DNA of 64,000 bases from Domibacillus sp. PGB-M46 (GCF_022668875.1 NZ_JAKGCR010000010.1:62001-126000), one strand, 5' to 3'. Positions 18,727 through 27,495 are shown, numbered from the stretch's first letter. Numbers and translations: made by a program. Notes: generated by a model not told the origin, from the letters alone.

Positions 18727-20208
18727 ATGGAAGAGTTAGTAAGCTGGTTAAATGGGTATGTTTGGAGTCCCATATTAGTTTATGCTTTTTTAGGATTAGG
18801 GCTGCTTTACACCATTCTCACCCGTTTTGTCCAGGTAAGATATCTTAAAGACATGATAAAGCTGTCATTTGATGGAGGAGATTCTAAAGCTGGCGTAAAT
18901 TCTTTTCAGGCGTTGATGATGTCATTAGGGAGCAGGATCGGTACAGGTAATGTGGCAGGTGTGGCTACTGCCATTGCGCTTGGAGGACCAGGTGCTGTTT
19001 TCTGGATGTGGCTTACGGCATTTCTTGGAAGTGCTACTTCGTTCATCGAAATCACGCTTACTCAAGTTTATAAAAGAAAGATAGATGGTGAATACCGCGG
19101 AGGGACGCCATTTTATATTGAAAAAGGATTAAAGCTAAAGCGGTTTGCTGTAGTATCAGCAATCTTACTTTTAATTGTAATGGGGGTTTTATGGCCTGGG
19201 GTACAGACCAATACCATTGCATTAACGATGAACGATGCTTTTGGAATATCGCCTGCCATTACAGGAATACTCATCGTTACGCTGCTAGGAGCCATTATTT
19301 TTGGCGGTGTTAAGAGGATAGCTAAATCTGCTGAGATCATCGTTCCATTTATGGCTCTTGGCTACATCATCGTCTGTTTAATCACTCTTTCTTTTAATTT
19401 TTCTCAGATACCAGGCGCTATTTCCTTGATTTTTACTAGTGCCTTTGATTTAAATGCAACATTTGGAGGGTTAATGGGTTCAGCCATTGCCTGGGGAGTT
19501 CAAAGAGGGGTTTATGCAAATGGAGCTGGTATCGGAAGTGAAACGTTTGAATCTGGCGCTGCAGAGGTATCTCATCCTGCGAAACAAGGTTTAGTTCAAG
19601 CGTTTTCTGTTTACATTGATACCTATTTAATCTGTACGGCAACAGCGTGTATGATCCTTATTACAGGAATGTATGATGTGAAGCCAGAAGGGATGGAGCC
19701 TGTAACCAATAATCTTGGAAACGTAGAACCTTCTCTTTATACACAACTCGCTGTTGATTCTGTTCTTCCTGGATTTGGCGCCGCTTTTCTTGCTATTGCT
19801 CTGTTTTTCTTCTGTTTCACAACGCTTTTATCTTATTATTACAAAGCAGAAACAAATCTTGCCTTTCTTCGACAAAAGCTGGGGATAAAATCAATGTGGC
19901 CAAACCATATATTGAAGATAATCCTAATGTCCGCTGCATTTTACGGAAGTATTAAAACAGCAGCTGTTGTTTGGGCAATGGGCGATTTAGGCTTGGGAGC
20001 CCTTGCGTGGGTAAACCTCACTGTCATTCTTTTCCTTACAAAACCAGCACTAAAAGTATTAAAAGATTATGAAAGACAGAAGAAAGAAGGAAAAGATCCT
20101 GTATTTGATCCCGCAAAGGTGGGTATCTCAGATGCTGAATTTTGGGAGAAAGAATACCGGCAAACAGAATACCTTGAGCAGGAAGAACGAAGAACGATTT
20201 CTTCATAA
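18727..20208 (+). CDS. Na+/alanine-type symporter (AGCS family), copy 3
   Basis: 493 residues, third AGCS paralogue. It is closer to copies 1 and 2 than would be expected of unrelated family members, with long identical runs around residues 70-140 and 265-290. The ATG follows AAGAGGGGAG with usual spacing. It sits just upstream of the semialdehyde dehydrogenase/FAD-enzyme operon, so it may import that pathway's amino or imino acid. The triplication in 15 kb suggests local duplication and divergence. The actual substrates are not decidable from sequence. Confidence 0.93.
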   Translation: MEELVSWLNGYVWSPILVYAFLGLGLLYTILTRFVQVRYLKDMIKLSFDGGDSKAGVNSFQALMMSLGSRIGTGNVAGVATAIALGGPGAVFWMWLTAFLGSATSFIEITLTQVYKRKIDGEYRGGTPFYIEKGLKLKRFAVVSAILLLIVMGVLWPGVQTNTIALTMNDAFGISPAITGILIVTLLGAIIFGGVKRIAKSAEIIVPFMALGYIIVCLITLSFNFSQIPGAISLIFTSAFDLNATFGGLMGSAIAWGVQRGVYANGAGIGSETFESGAAEVSHPAKQGLVQAFSVYIDTYLICTATACMILITGMYDVKPEGMEPVTNNLGNVEPSLYTQLAVDSVLPGFGAAFLAIALFFFCFTTLLSYYYKAETNLAFLRQKLGIKSMWPNHILKIILMSAAFYGSIKTAAVVWAMGDLGLGALAWVNLTVILFLTKPALKVLKDYERQKKEGKDPVFDPAKVGISDAEFWEKEYRQTEYLEQEERRTISS

Positions 20209-20659
20209 GAATATACGTAAATTAATAATTGTTCAGTACGCAGATAAAATGCTTTAGCTAGTAACGAAAACGTACATGATTAAATGACCATGTTTTATCG
20301 TATAAATATTAAGTTTGTAAGCGTTTACCTTAAGTTCTTAACAGGTTGTTCTTGCTTATGTTTTCTATCCTCAATTTAAATGCCGGAAAATAGGCAGAGT
20401 TAGACAAGTAGTTAAATGATGCCATAAAGATAAAATGACTGGTGAACATGCAAAGATCCGGTTATACCAGTGAGTGATGCAAAATTTTCAAAGTGAGTTT
20501 CGACAAGTGTCCAATGAATAAGCGGCTAATTTATACACAGTGTCCAATGAAAACTTGTGCCGCATATTTTATCTTTATATTAATCCAATATTAAAAGCTC
20601 AATGAACTTCAATTGAATCAATGAGTTTTTTCCAACTAGTCGATGAAGAGGTGAATGGG
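20209..20659. promoter_or_regulatory. Regulatory region with cre and tandem recurrent motifs
   Basis: TGTAAGCGTTTACC (20316-20329) matches the cre consensus at 13 of 14 positions. Two copies of the recurrent motif follow: GACAAGTGTCCAATGAA (20502-20518) and ACACAGTGTCCAATGAA (20535-20551). They are 33 bases apart, about three helical turns, on the same strand. A TATATT (20576-20581) downstream is a plausible -10. This looks like an activator-dependent, catabolite-repressed promoter for the operon that starts at 20660. Confidence 0.6.
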
Positions 20660-22180
20660 ATGAATTTAGTATTAAATGATATTCAATCAGCTTTGGTCAG
20701 CAAGGATATCACCCAAAAAATGTATATTAACGGTGAGTGGGTGTTAAGTGAAACGAATCAAACAAGTAAAATTATTAATCCCGCAAACGGGGAAGTAATC
20801 GGAACAGTGACGGAAGGCTCAGCAGAAGATGCTAAAAAAGCAATTGAAGCTGCACGAAAGGCGTTTTATAACAATGGCTGGATGAATAGCAGGGCTAGAG
20901 ATCGTGCAGAGCTTCTTCTCAAAATGTCAAATAAACTGGAAGAAAGAAAAGAAGAGTTTGCCTACCTGGATACATTAAATAACGGAAAAACCTTGAGAGA
21001 GTCATTGGCCGATGTTGAAGATGCCGTAAACCAATTACGTTATTATGCAGGATTAGCCACAAAACCGCATGGCCAGACTTATGATGTACCGGATGACATT
21101 CAAGCAATGGTTGTCCGTGAACCAATTGGGGTCGTCGGGATCATTGTTCCATGGAATTATCCGTTGGTCATGGCAAACCAAAAAATTGCTGCTGCACTCG
21201 CTGCAGGCTGCACAATAGTAGTAAAACCAGCAGAAATAACACCACTTTCTGTTATCCGCTTGTTTGAGATTATCAATGAAGTAGGATTTCCTCCTGGTGT
21301 TGTGAATTTAGTGTTAGGTTCTGGAAGAAAAGTTGGAGCAGAATTAGTTTCCAACCCAGATGTAGATAAAATCTCTTTTACAGGCGGTACTGACACAGGG
21401 ATTAAGTTAATGAAATCTGCAGCAGATACAGTGAAAAAGATTAGTTTGGAACTCGGAGGAAAATCTCCTAATATTGTTTTTGCTGATGCAGACTTTGACA
21501 CTGCTGTTAGTTATGCGCTAGATGCTATTTTTGCCAATCAAGGCCAGGTATGTTCAGCAGGCTCACGGTTGGTATTAGAAGAAAGTTTATATGAAAAATT
21601 TGTTCCTGAACTAGTCAGACGTGCCGGAATGATTAAAATAGGTCCAGGCTGGAATGAAGGTGTTGAAATGGGACCTTTAGTATCAGAAGCTCATATGAAT
21701 ACCGTGCTTGATTACATTGAAATTGGCAAAAACGAAGGAGCTACTCTTTTATGCGGAGGCAATCGAATGCTCGAAGGTGATTTCGGAAAAGGATACTTTG
21801 TTGAACCAACTATTTTTGGTGATACAACTCCGGATATGCGAATTGTACAGGAAGAGATCTTTGGCCCTGTGTTAGTCATTCAGACGTTTAAAACAGAAGA
21901 AGAAGCGATTGAACTGGCAAATGGTACAGCTTTCGGCCTGGCTGCTGCTGTATTTACCCAGGATGGCGCCAAAGCGCAGCGTGTGATTCGACAACTACGT
22001 GCAGGTATTACATGGATCAATACGTATCATCCAACGTTTAACGAAGCACCTTGGGGCGGCTATAAACAGAGCGGAATCGGAAGAGACCTAGGTACGTATG
22101 GTTTTGAAGAATATCTGGAAACAAAACAAATTAATATCAACCTTAAAGTAGAACCATCCGGCTTTTTCGAAGGGAAATAA
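20660..22180 (+). CDS. NAD(P)+-dependent aldehyde dehydrogenase (GbsA/BetB-like, possible 2-oxoglutarate semialdehyde DH)
   Basis: 506 residues, hydrolytic aldehyde dehydrogenase. Catalytic Cys298 lies in NQGQVCSAG, general base Glu264 in LELGGKSP, and the oxyanion Asn in PWNYP near residues 164-168. The ATG at 20660 follows GAAGAGGTG by 6 bases; an ATG 39 bases earlier has no site. By similarity it resembles betaine-aldehyde dehydrogenases. Its operon partners (FAD oxidoreductase, DapA-family lyase, racemase-like protein, HcnAB-like subunits) point instead to oxidation of 2-oxoglutarate semialdehyde in hydroxyproline-type breakdown. Family certain, substrate inferred. Confidence 0.9.
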   Translation: MNLVLNDIQSALVSKDITQKMYINGEWVLSETNQTSKIINPANGEVIGTVTEGSAEDAKKAIEAARKAFYNNGWMNSRARDRAELLLKMSNKLEERKEEFAYLDTLNNGKTLRESLADVEDAVNQLRYYAGLATKPHGQTYDVPDDIQAMVVREPIGVVGIIVPWNYPLVMANQKIAAALAAGCTIVVKPAEITPLSVIRLFEIINEVGFPPGVVNLVLGSGRKVGAELVSNPDVDKISFTGGTDTGIKLMKSAADTVKKISLELGGKSPNIVFADADFDTAVSYALDAIFANQGQVCSAGSRLVLEESLYEKFVPELVRRAGMIKIGPGWNEGVEMGPLVSEAHMNTVLDYIEIGKNEGATLLCGGNRMLEGDFGKGYFVEPTIFGDTTPDMRIVQEEIFGPVLVIQTFKTEEEAIELANGTAFGLAAAVFTQDGAKAQRVIRQLRAGITWINTYHPTFNEAPWGGYKQSGIGRDLGTYGFEEYLETKQININLKVEPSGFFEGK

Positions 22181-22221
22181 TAGGAAGAAAAGGTAATTCT
22201 ACTTGGAAAGGAGGCACATAC

Positions 22222-23412
22222 ATGAAAAGTTATGACGTTATTGTCATTGGAGCTGGTGTTATTGGTTCCAGCGTAGCCTATCATCTGGCGAAAAAAGGTC
22301 TTGAAGTAGCATTGATTGAAAAAGGTGGTATTGCATCCGGTACTTCCAGCCGATGTGACGCAGTAGCGCTGATCTGTGACAAAAAACCAGGTATAGATAC
22401 TGAGATAGGCTTTGCAAGTATTCAGCTTTTCAAACAATTAGCAAAAGAGTTTTCAGTAGATTTTGAATTTGCTTCACGAGGAAGTCTGTATGTTTGTGAA
22501 ACAGAGCAAGAGCTCGACATTGCGAAAGGATATGTTTCCGAGCAAGCAAAAGATGGTTATGACATGCGCATGGTGGACAGGCATGAGCTGCAGCAAATTG
22601 AGCCTTATTTAGCTGATGATTTAGCAGGAGGAATCTGGACGGAAGTTGACTCTTCCATGAATCCCTATAAACTATGCTATGCGTTTGTTGAAGAAGGAAG
22701 AAAGCTGGGCCTGGACGTGTATGACTATCATTCTGTGCAGAATATTACTTTAGATGTACAAGGAAAAGTCGAAAGCGTCGTAACAGACCGGGGCACGTTC
22801 AAAACCAAAAGAATTGTAAACTGCGCCGGTGTATGGTCACCTAAGATCGCAGAAATGGTAGGAGTTCACATACCGATCAAGCCAAGAAAAGGAATGGTAT
22901 TAATCTCCGAAAAAACACCATTCAAAGTAGCCAGCCAAAAAGTGCATGAATTCGGATATATGTTATCCAAATTCGAAGATATCCAGTATAAAAGAAACGT
23001 AAGTGAATTAGTTGAAAAACACAATGTGGCTTTTACTATTGAACCGACTGACGCCAATAACTTTTTGGTAGGAGGCCACAGGGCTTTTAAAGGGTATAAC
23101 ATCAGCTCTGAAATCGAGGTAATGCACGCAATAGCGGAGAGAGCGATCCGGTTCCTGCCAAAATTAAAGGATATTAACTGTATAAGAGCTTATGCAGGAG
23201 TCAGACCTTGGGTTGAAGATCACCTTCCTATTGTGTCAGAAGTAGAAGAAGTACCAGGGTTCTTTATTGCCAGCGGGCATGAAGGAGACGGTATCAGCAT
23301 GGCTCCTATTACAGGACGAATGGTCACGCAGCTGATCGCAGGTGAACCAACAGACTTTAATATTGATAAACTGAATTTTTCTAGATATAAAAAAGCCGAT
23401 GCAGTTTCATAA
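22222..23412 (+). CDS. FAD-dependent amino/imino-acid dehydrogenase, catalytic subunit (LhpB/HcnC/OoxB-like, DAO fold)
   Basis: 396 residues. An N-terminal Rossmann motif GAGVIGSSVAYHLAKKG (about 10-26) leads into a DAO-type FAD domain. The C-terminal GVRPWVEDHLPIV and SGHEGDGISMAPITG segments (about 326-360) complete FAD binding. This matches the beta subunit of heteromeric D-hydroxyproline dehydrogenase, HCN synthase and octopine/nopaline oxidases, in which HcnA- and HcnB-like subunits pass electrons. Homologues of those subunits lie at 25515-27330. It starts 41 bases after the dehydrogenase gene, with AAAGGAGG before the ATG. It probably oxidises a D-imino or secondary amino acid at the membrane or in the cytosol. 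Confidence 0.88.
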   Translation: MKSYDVIVIGAGVIGSSVAYHLAKKGLEVALIEKGGIASGTSSRCDAVALICDKKPGIDTEIGFASIQLFKQLAKEFSVDFEFASRGSLYVCETEQELDIAKGYVSEQAKDGYDMRMVDRHELQQIEPYLADDLAGGIWTEVDSSMNPYKLCYAFVEEGRKLGLDVYDYHSVQNITLDVQGKVESVVTDRGTFKTKRIVNCAGVWSPKIAEMVGVHIPIKPRKGMVLISEKTPFKVASQKVHEFGYMLSKFEDIQYKRNVSELVEKHNVAFTIEPTDANNFLVGGHRAFKGYNISSEIEVMHAIAERAIRFLPKLKDINCIRAYAGVRPWVEDHLPIVSEVEEVPGFFIASGHEGDGISMAPITGRMVTQLIAGEPTDFNIDKLNFSRYKKADAVS

Positions 23413-23461
23413 CAAAAATTAAATAAAAAACCTAAATATTTAAAAAATGGAGGAATAAATA

Positions 23462-24382
23462 ATGAAGAATAGTGCCCCAAAAGGAATTTTTGTACCATTA
23501 ATTACCCCATTCCACGATGATGAAAGCATTGATTTTGAGTCTTATAAGAAAGTAATCGACTTTCAAGTTGAAAATGGAGTTCACGGTCTTCTCGTTGGAG
23601 GCACAACAGGAGAATACCATGTTATGTCACTCGAAGAACGTAAAAGTTTAATCAAAGCGGGCTGTGAATATGCCGCTGGAAGAGTACCGGTTATGGCAGG
23701 TGTTGGATGCTCAACTGCACAGGAAACAATTGAACTGGCTAATTATGCTGCAGAATGTGGCGCTAAATGGGGGCTGGCTCTGCCTCCTTATTATCATAAG
23801 ACAAGTGAAGAAGGCATTCTTGAATTTTTCAAAGAAATAGCGGCAAAATCAAATGTTGGAATCGTCATTTACAATTATCCAGGCGCAACCGGTGTTACCA
23901 TTTCGCCTGAAATGATTTACGAATTAAGCCAGGAAGAAAACATTGTAAGTGTTAAAGAGTCTGCAGATTTTGGTCACTTATGTGAAGTGGTGGCTTTGAC
24001 GAAGGATGTTGAAAACTTTACCGTATTTACCGGTGAAGAACACTTTATTCTTCCTACTTTCTCTATTGGAGGACAGGGTGCTTTTGGAATCCTTGTCAAC
24101 TTGCTTCCTAAGGAACTTGTAGAGCTATACGAACTGGTCGTTGAGAAAAGCGATATAAATGCTGCACGTGACTTGAATCGCAAATTATCAAGTATTTACG
24201 GCTTAATGGAAGCGGAAGGCAATCCATATCCTGGTCCGGTAAAAGCAGGTATGGACTTGATTGGAATCAAAGGCGGAAAAGTGAGAAAGCCTTTAACACA
24301 GCCTACTGAAGAGATGAAAATGCAACTTAAAGAGGAACTAACCAAATTAGGATATGAAGTGAAGTTACTGACAGAAGCGTAA
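23462..24382 (+). CDS. DapA-family lyase/deaminase (possible pyrroline-4-hydroxy-2-carboxylate deaminase)
   Basis: 306 residues, (beta/alpha)8 barrel of the dihydrodipicolinate synthase/N-acetylneuraminate lyase family. The Schiff-base Lys165 in SVKES, Tyr137 in YNYP and the substrate-carboxylate loop GGTTG (46-50) are all present. In hydroxyproline catabolism a family member (LhpC) deaminates 1-pyrroline-4-hydroxy-2-carboxylate to 2-oxoglutarate semialdehyde. Its position between the FAD dehydrogenase and the semialdehyde dehydrogenase pathway genes fits that step exactly. KDG-type or NAL-type aldolase activity cannot be excluded. The ATG is 8 bases from TGGAGGA. Confidence 0.88.
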   Translation: MKNSAPKGIFVPLITPFHDDESIDFESYKKVIDFQVENGVHGLLVGGTTGEYHVMSLEERKSLIKAGCEYAAGRVPVMAGVGCSTAQETIELANYAAECGAKWGLALPPYYHKTSEEGILEFFKEIAAKSNVGIVIYNYPGATGVTISPEMIYELSQEENIVSVKESADFGHLCEVVALTKDVENFTVFTGEEHFILPTFSIGGQGAFGILVNLLPKELVELYELVVEKSDINAARDLNRKLSSIYGLMEAEGNPYPGPVKAGMDLIGIKGGKVRKPLTQPTEEMKMQLKEELTKLGYEVKLLTEA

Positions 24383-24404
24383 TGTGAAAGAAATAAGATG
24401 AAGT

Positions 24405-24436
24405 GTTTCAGAGAATACACATGTATTCTCTGAAAC
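24405..24436 (+). other. Perfect 14-bp hairpin abutting a ribosome binding site
   Basis: GTTTCAGAGAATAC / GTATTCTCTGAAAC with loop ACAT. It ends four bases before the AAGGAGGAG of the racemase-like gene and has no T run. It could modulate translation or protect the upstream mRNA. Confidence 0.7.
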
Positions 24437-24454
24437 GATAAGGAGGAGCCTTCA

Positions 24455-25243
24455 ATGACCACTAAATCATTGAATAATGAACGTGAATACGGCTACTTAG
24501 AAAAAGAAAGTCAAATTATCACTATGAAAAAAGGGCAATATGTAGCGGGCTATTCCGTTGGCATCCTTTATTTAGATGACTGCTGGTACCCGGTTTTACC
24601 AGGAAATGTTGCAAATCTTTCCACCTACGACTTTCCAGTACAGCTGAAAGTAGTGCCTAACTGTAATCAGGAAAGAATCCATGCAGGCGATCCTACGCTG
24701 CTGGATGACATTATAAAAGCAGCCAAGCAATTTGAAGCAGAGGGAGCACGCGCTATATGTGCAGCATGTGGATTTTTCGGGAACTTTCAAGACAAAGTAG
24801 CCGCAGCTGTGGATATCCCCGTTTATCTTTCAAGTGTTGTCCAAGTACCCTGGATCAAAACAGGGTTGAAGCCGAGTCAGAAGGTAGGCATGCTGACAGC
24901 AGACGCGCATGGAATCACGCCTGAGTTATTCAAAAGCTGCGGGGTAGATAATCCGGATATGTGTGTAGTAAAGGATTTGGGAAGGCTGCCGGAATTTTCA
25001 GCGATTATCGAAAGCAGAGGCTCTTTTGATAATGAAAAAGTGAGAAAAGAGGTAGTGAACGCTGCTGTTCAACTAGTGAAGGAAAATCCTGATATTGGTG
25101 CCATCCTGCTTGAATGCAGTGATTTACCGCCATATGCAGCTGATATTCAACGAGCAGTGAAGCTTCCAGTATTTGATTTTATTACGATGATCAGATGGGC
25201 TCATTTTGCGACCAGCCAAAAACCATATAACGGTTTTATCTAA
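24455..25243 (+). CDS. Asp/Glu racemase-superfamily protein (candidate imino-acid epimerase)
   Basis: 262 residues. Two half-barrel Asp/Glu/hydantoin racemase-type domains are suggested, with cysteines where the superfamily places its acid/base pair: ICAAC (Cys102/Cys105, first half) and LLECSDLPPYA (Cys221, second half). KVGMLTAD near 143-150 begins the second half. Cofactor-independent two-cysteine racemases invert C-alpha. The ATG follows AAGGAGGAG by about 8 bases. No proline-racemase-family gene is visible in the operon, so this may supply the epimerisation that feeds the D-specific dehydrogenase. The function is inferred from context only. Confidence 0.75.
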   Translation: MTTKSLNNEREYGYLEKESQIITMKKGQYVAGYSVGILYLDDCWYPVLPGNVANLSTYDFPVQLKVVPNCNQERIHAGDPTLLDDIIKAAKQFEAEGARAICAACGFFGNFQDKVAAAVDIPVYLSSVVQVPWIKTGLKPSQKVGMLTADAHGITPELFKSCGVDNPDMCVVKDLGRLPEFSAIIESRGSFDNEKVRKEVVNAAVQLVKENPDIGAILLECSDLPPYAADIQRAVKLPVFDFITMIRWAHFATSQKPYNGFI

Positions 25244-25359
25244 AAAATAAAGATAAAGCAAGATAAACGTAGCATGCAAATCTATAAAACATCCCAGTTT
25301 TTTAACATATCTTCTGATGTGCTACTCAATGTTGTACGTATGAGACATCTAACGTTCTC

Positions 25360-25401
25360 TTCTGCGTAAAATAGTTGGCTGCGCATCTATTTTATCCAGA
25401 A
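25360..25401 (+). other. Interrupted 13-bp hairpin in the operon gap
   Basis: Arms TTCTG..TAAAATAG and CTATTTTA..CAGAA, with a 2x2 internal mismatch and a 12-nt loop, lie in the 271-base gap before the BFD-like gene. No T run follows. A processing or regulatory role is possible. Confidence 0.5.
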
Positions 25402-25514
25402 GAAATGTTGATGTCTTTTCTTATAAGTCACTGCATCTAGATAAGACATTATTAGAATTCTATCATAAAAACTGCTTTTTTAATCACATTTTGGAGGGCG
25501 TGGAGGAGAGTTAA

Positions 25515-25787
25515 ATGAGTGAAAAGCCAACGATAGTATGTAGATGCGAAGAAATCACTATGGAAGAAATTCAAGAAACGATTGAACAGTTTCATTGTTC
25601 TTCACGTGAAGTAAAGTTACGAACACGTGCGGGAATGGGCTCCTGTGGAGGACGCACCTGCCGCAGCGTCATTGATCGGTTAGTAGAAGAGCTGGGAGGG
25701 GCAACGGTTTCTAATGAAGTGCCGCTTAGCTATCGACCTCCTGTTCGGCCTGTTTCATTCGGAGTGTTAGGAGGGGCAAAAGAATGA
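25515..25787 (+). CDS. BFD-like [2Fe-2S]-binding protein
   Basis: 90 residues. The cysteine pattern CRC (residues 10-12) followed by SCGGRTC (about 43-49) is the C-x-C...C-x4-C ligand set of bacterioferritin-associated-ferredoxin-like domains. In many HcnB/OoxA-type subunits this domain is fused at the C-terminus; here it is a free small protein. The ATG follows GGAGGAGAG. It overlaps the next gene by 4 bases, so co-translation with the other two dehydrogenase subunits is expected. It probably carries electrons within the complex. Confidence 0.88.
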   Translation: MSEKPTIVCRCEEITMEEIQETIEQFHCSSREVKLRTRAGMGSCGGRTCRSVIDRLVEELGGATVSNEVPLSYRPPVRPVSFGVLGGAKE

Positions 25788-26119
25788 ATTCAATGAGAGT
25801 GAATCATCACCCAGTGCTGGGAGATCTTGAGACGCACAAAGAAATAAAGATCTACTTTGACGGGCAGGAATATACCGCTTATGAAGGAGATACCATTGCC
25901 TCTGCCCTGCTCGCTTCTGGCGTTCGAACCCTTCGTTTTCACGAAGATAAAGAGACGCCGCGTGGAATTTACTGCAACATTGGTCATTGTTTTGAATGCC
26001 GGGTAAAGGTAGATGGAAAAAAAACAGTTCGTGCTTGTTTAACATCTGCAGAAAACCATATGCAGATTGAATCGTGCAAGGCTCTTTCTGCCTCTGAAGT
26101 AAAAGGAGGTACACTATGA
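25784..26119 (+). CDS. [2Fe-2S] ferredoxin-like subunit (HcnA/LhpF-like)
   Basis: 111 residues, Fer2_4-type domain. Cysteines in YCNIGHCFECRV (about residues 65-76) and the later RACLT (about 84-88) give the plant-type ferredoxin ligand pattern of the gamma subunit of HCN synthase and D-hydroxyproline dehydrogenase. The ATG lies in a 4-base overlap with the BFD-like gene and has AGGAGGGG upstream. It overlaps the following FAD/NAD(P) subunit by 4 bases. It acts as an electron relay within the heteromeric dehydrogenase. Confidence 0.88.
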   Translation: MNSMRVNHHPVLGDLETHKEIKIYFDGQEYTAYEGDTIASALLASGVRTLRFHEDKETPRGIYCNIGHCFECRVKVDGKKTVRACLTSAENHMQIESCKALSASEVKGGTL

Positions 26120-27330
26120 TTGATGTGGTGATAATAGGGGCAGGACCGGCCGGTCTGGGTGCAGCCGTTGCAGCTGCAGAACATGGCTTACAGGTATGTG
26201 TGGTGGATGAGTTTGTAAAGCCAGGGGGACGTTTGTTAGGACAGCTGCATGAAGAGCCTGATGGAAAATGGGTGAACGGTATCGAAGAAGCCCAAAAGCT
26301 TTATAATCAAGCCATTGGGCTTGGCGTAGATATCCGCTGCGGTATATCTGTGTATGATTTAAGAAAATTAGAAAACACCTGGTGCGTATATACGACTGAT
26401 GAAATGATTGAGTCTAAATGCCTTTTGCTTGCTACTGGTGCATCAGAAACGCCGATCCCTATTCCAGGGTGGACGCTTCCAGGTGTAATGTCAATTGGAG
26501 CAGCCCAGGTAATGGGAAATGTGCATCGTGTGAAGCCAGGGGAAAAAGGCATTATCATCGGTGTAAATGTGCTTTCGGTTGCCATTGCAAGAGAATTGCA
26601 GCTATGCGGAGTCCATGTTGAAAGTATTTTACTTCCGCAGCCAGGACTTTTGGCTGGAAGCGCCGGCAATCCAGAAAAAATGATGGAATCGCTTCTAAGA
26701 TTGTCCCATCTGGCTCCTTCCCCTTTAATACGGATGGGAGGAAAATGGGTAAGTCCGAAACTTGGTGCACGTTTATTTCCGAAAAATGGATTCAAAATGT
26801 GGGGTATTCCGATCCAGCTGCGCAAAGCGGCTCTTGAAATCCTAGGGGACAATCAAGTAGAGGGTGTACGAATGGCGGAAGTTTCTGCTAACGGAGAGGT
26901 TCTGCCAGGTACTGAAAAAACAGTATCTGCTGATTTTGTTTGTATTGCAGGCGGTCTTACTCCAATGGCTGAACTTGCTTCTGTTGCTGGCTGCTCTTTC
27001 TGTTATGTTCCGGAACTGGGCGGGCATGTTCCTTTACACAATGAATTTATGCAGACGAACCTCGCTGGTTTGTATATAGCAGGCAATATTACAGGTGTTG
27101 AAAGCGCCAAAGTCGCCAGGGCTCAGGGAAAAGTAGCAGGCCTTTCGATGGCGCGTGAGCTTAAAGCTTTAGTTTATGGCGGTAATGAAAAATTGTACGC
27201 TGCGGTTGAAGAAGTGACGGAGACACGAAGAAATGCACTGATTCAATTCCAGCCAGGCATTGAAGAAGCGCGTAAAGAACTTCATCGCAAATTTGATGAA
27301 ACTTACAAACAAAAGCTCGTTTCTATCTAA
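26116..27330 (+). CDS. FAD/NAD(P)-binding subunit of heteromeric dehydrogenase (HcnB/LhpE/OoxA-like)
   Basis: 404 residues. N-terminal dinucleotide-binding GAGPAGLGAAVAAAEHG (about 8-24) and a second Rossmann region near residues 140-170 place it in the two-dinucleotide-binding flavoprotein family. The GGxTPMAEL and LYIAGNITGVESAKVARAQG regions (about 276-283, 318-337) are typical of HcnB-like subunits. The C-terminal BFD-like [2Fe-2S] domain that often ends such subunits is missing and is encoded separately at 25515. Start: ATGA overlap with the ferredoxin gene, AAAGGAGG upstream. Confidence 0.88.
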   Translation: MIDVVIIGAGPAGLGAAVAAAEHGLQVCVVDEFVKPGGRLLGQLHEEPDGKWVNGIEEAQKLYNQAIGLGVDIRCGISVYDLRKLENTWCVYTTDEMIESKCLLLATGASETPIPIPGWTLPGVMSIGAAQVMGNVHRVKPGEKGIIIGVNVLSVAIARELQLCGVHVESILLPQPGLLAGSAGNPEKMMESLLRLSHLAPSPLIRMGGKWVSPKLGARLFPKNGFKMWGIPIQLRKAALEILGDNQVEGVRMAEVSANGEVLPGTEKTVSADFVCIAGGLTPMAELASVAGCSFCYVPELGGHVPLHNEFMQTNLAGLYIAGNITGVESAKVARAQGKVAGLSMARELKALVYGGNEKLYAAVEEVTETRRNALIQFQPGIEEARKELHRKFDETYKQKLVSI

Positions 27331-27392
27331 TTACGGAATATCTACTCTTAACCTTAAGCTTTATTATCGCTTATGAAAAAAGCTATACTGCC

Positions 27393-27409
27393 TGTATTAG
27401 ACAACATGC
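27393..27409 (-). promoter_or_regulatory. Recurrent motif copy, reverse orientation
   Basis: Minus-strand reading GCATGTTGTCTAATACA matches the TGTC-YAAT core of the recurrent motif. It lies 87 bases before the flavodoxin-fold oxidoreductase gene. Confidence 0.4.
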
Positions 27410-27495
27410 TAATATGGGTATTTTTTATTGATCTCTCAGCTACTTTTTACCGGATAAACTGGGAGCTGCCTAAAGGCAAGATTGGAGGATAAACA

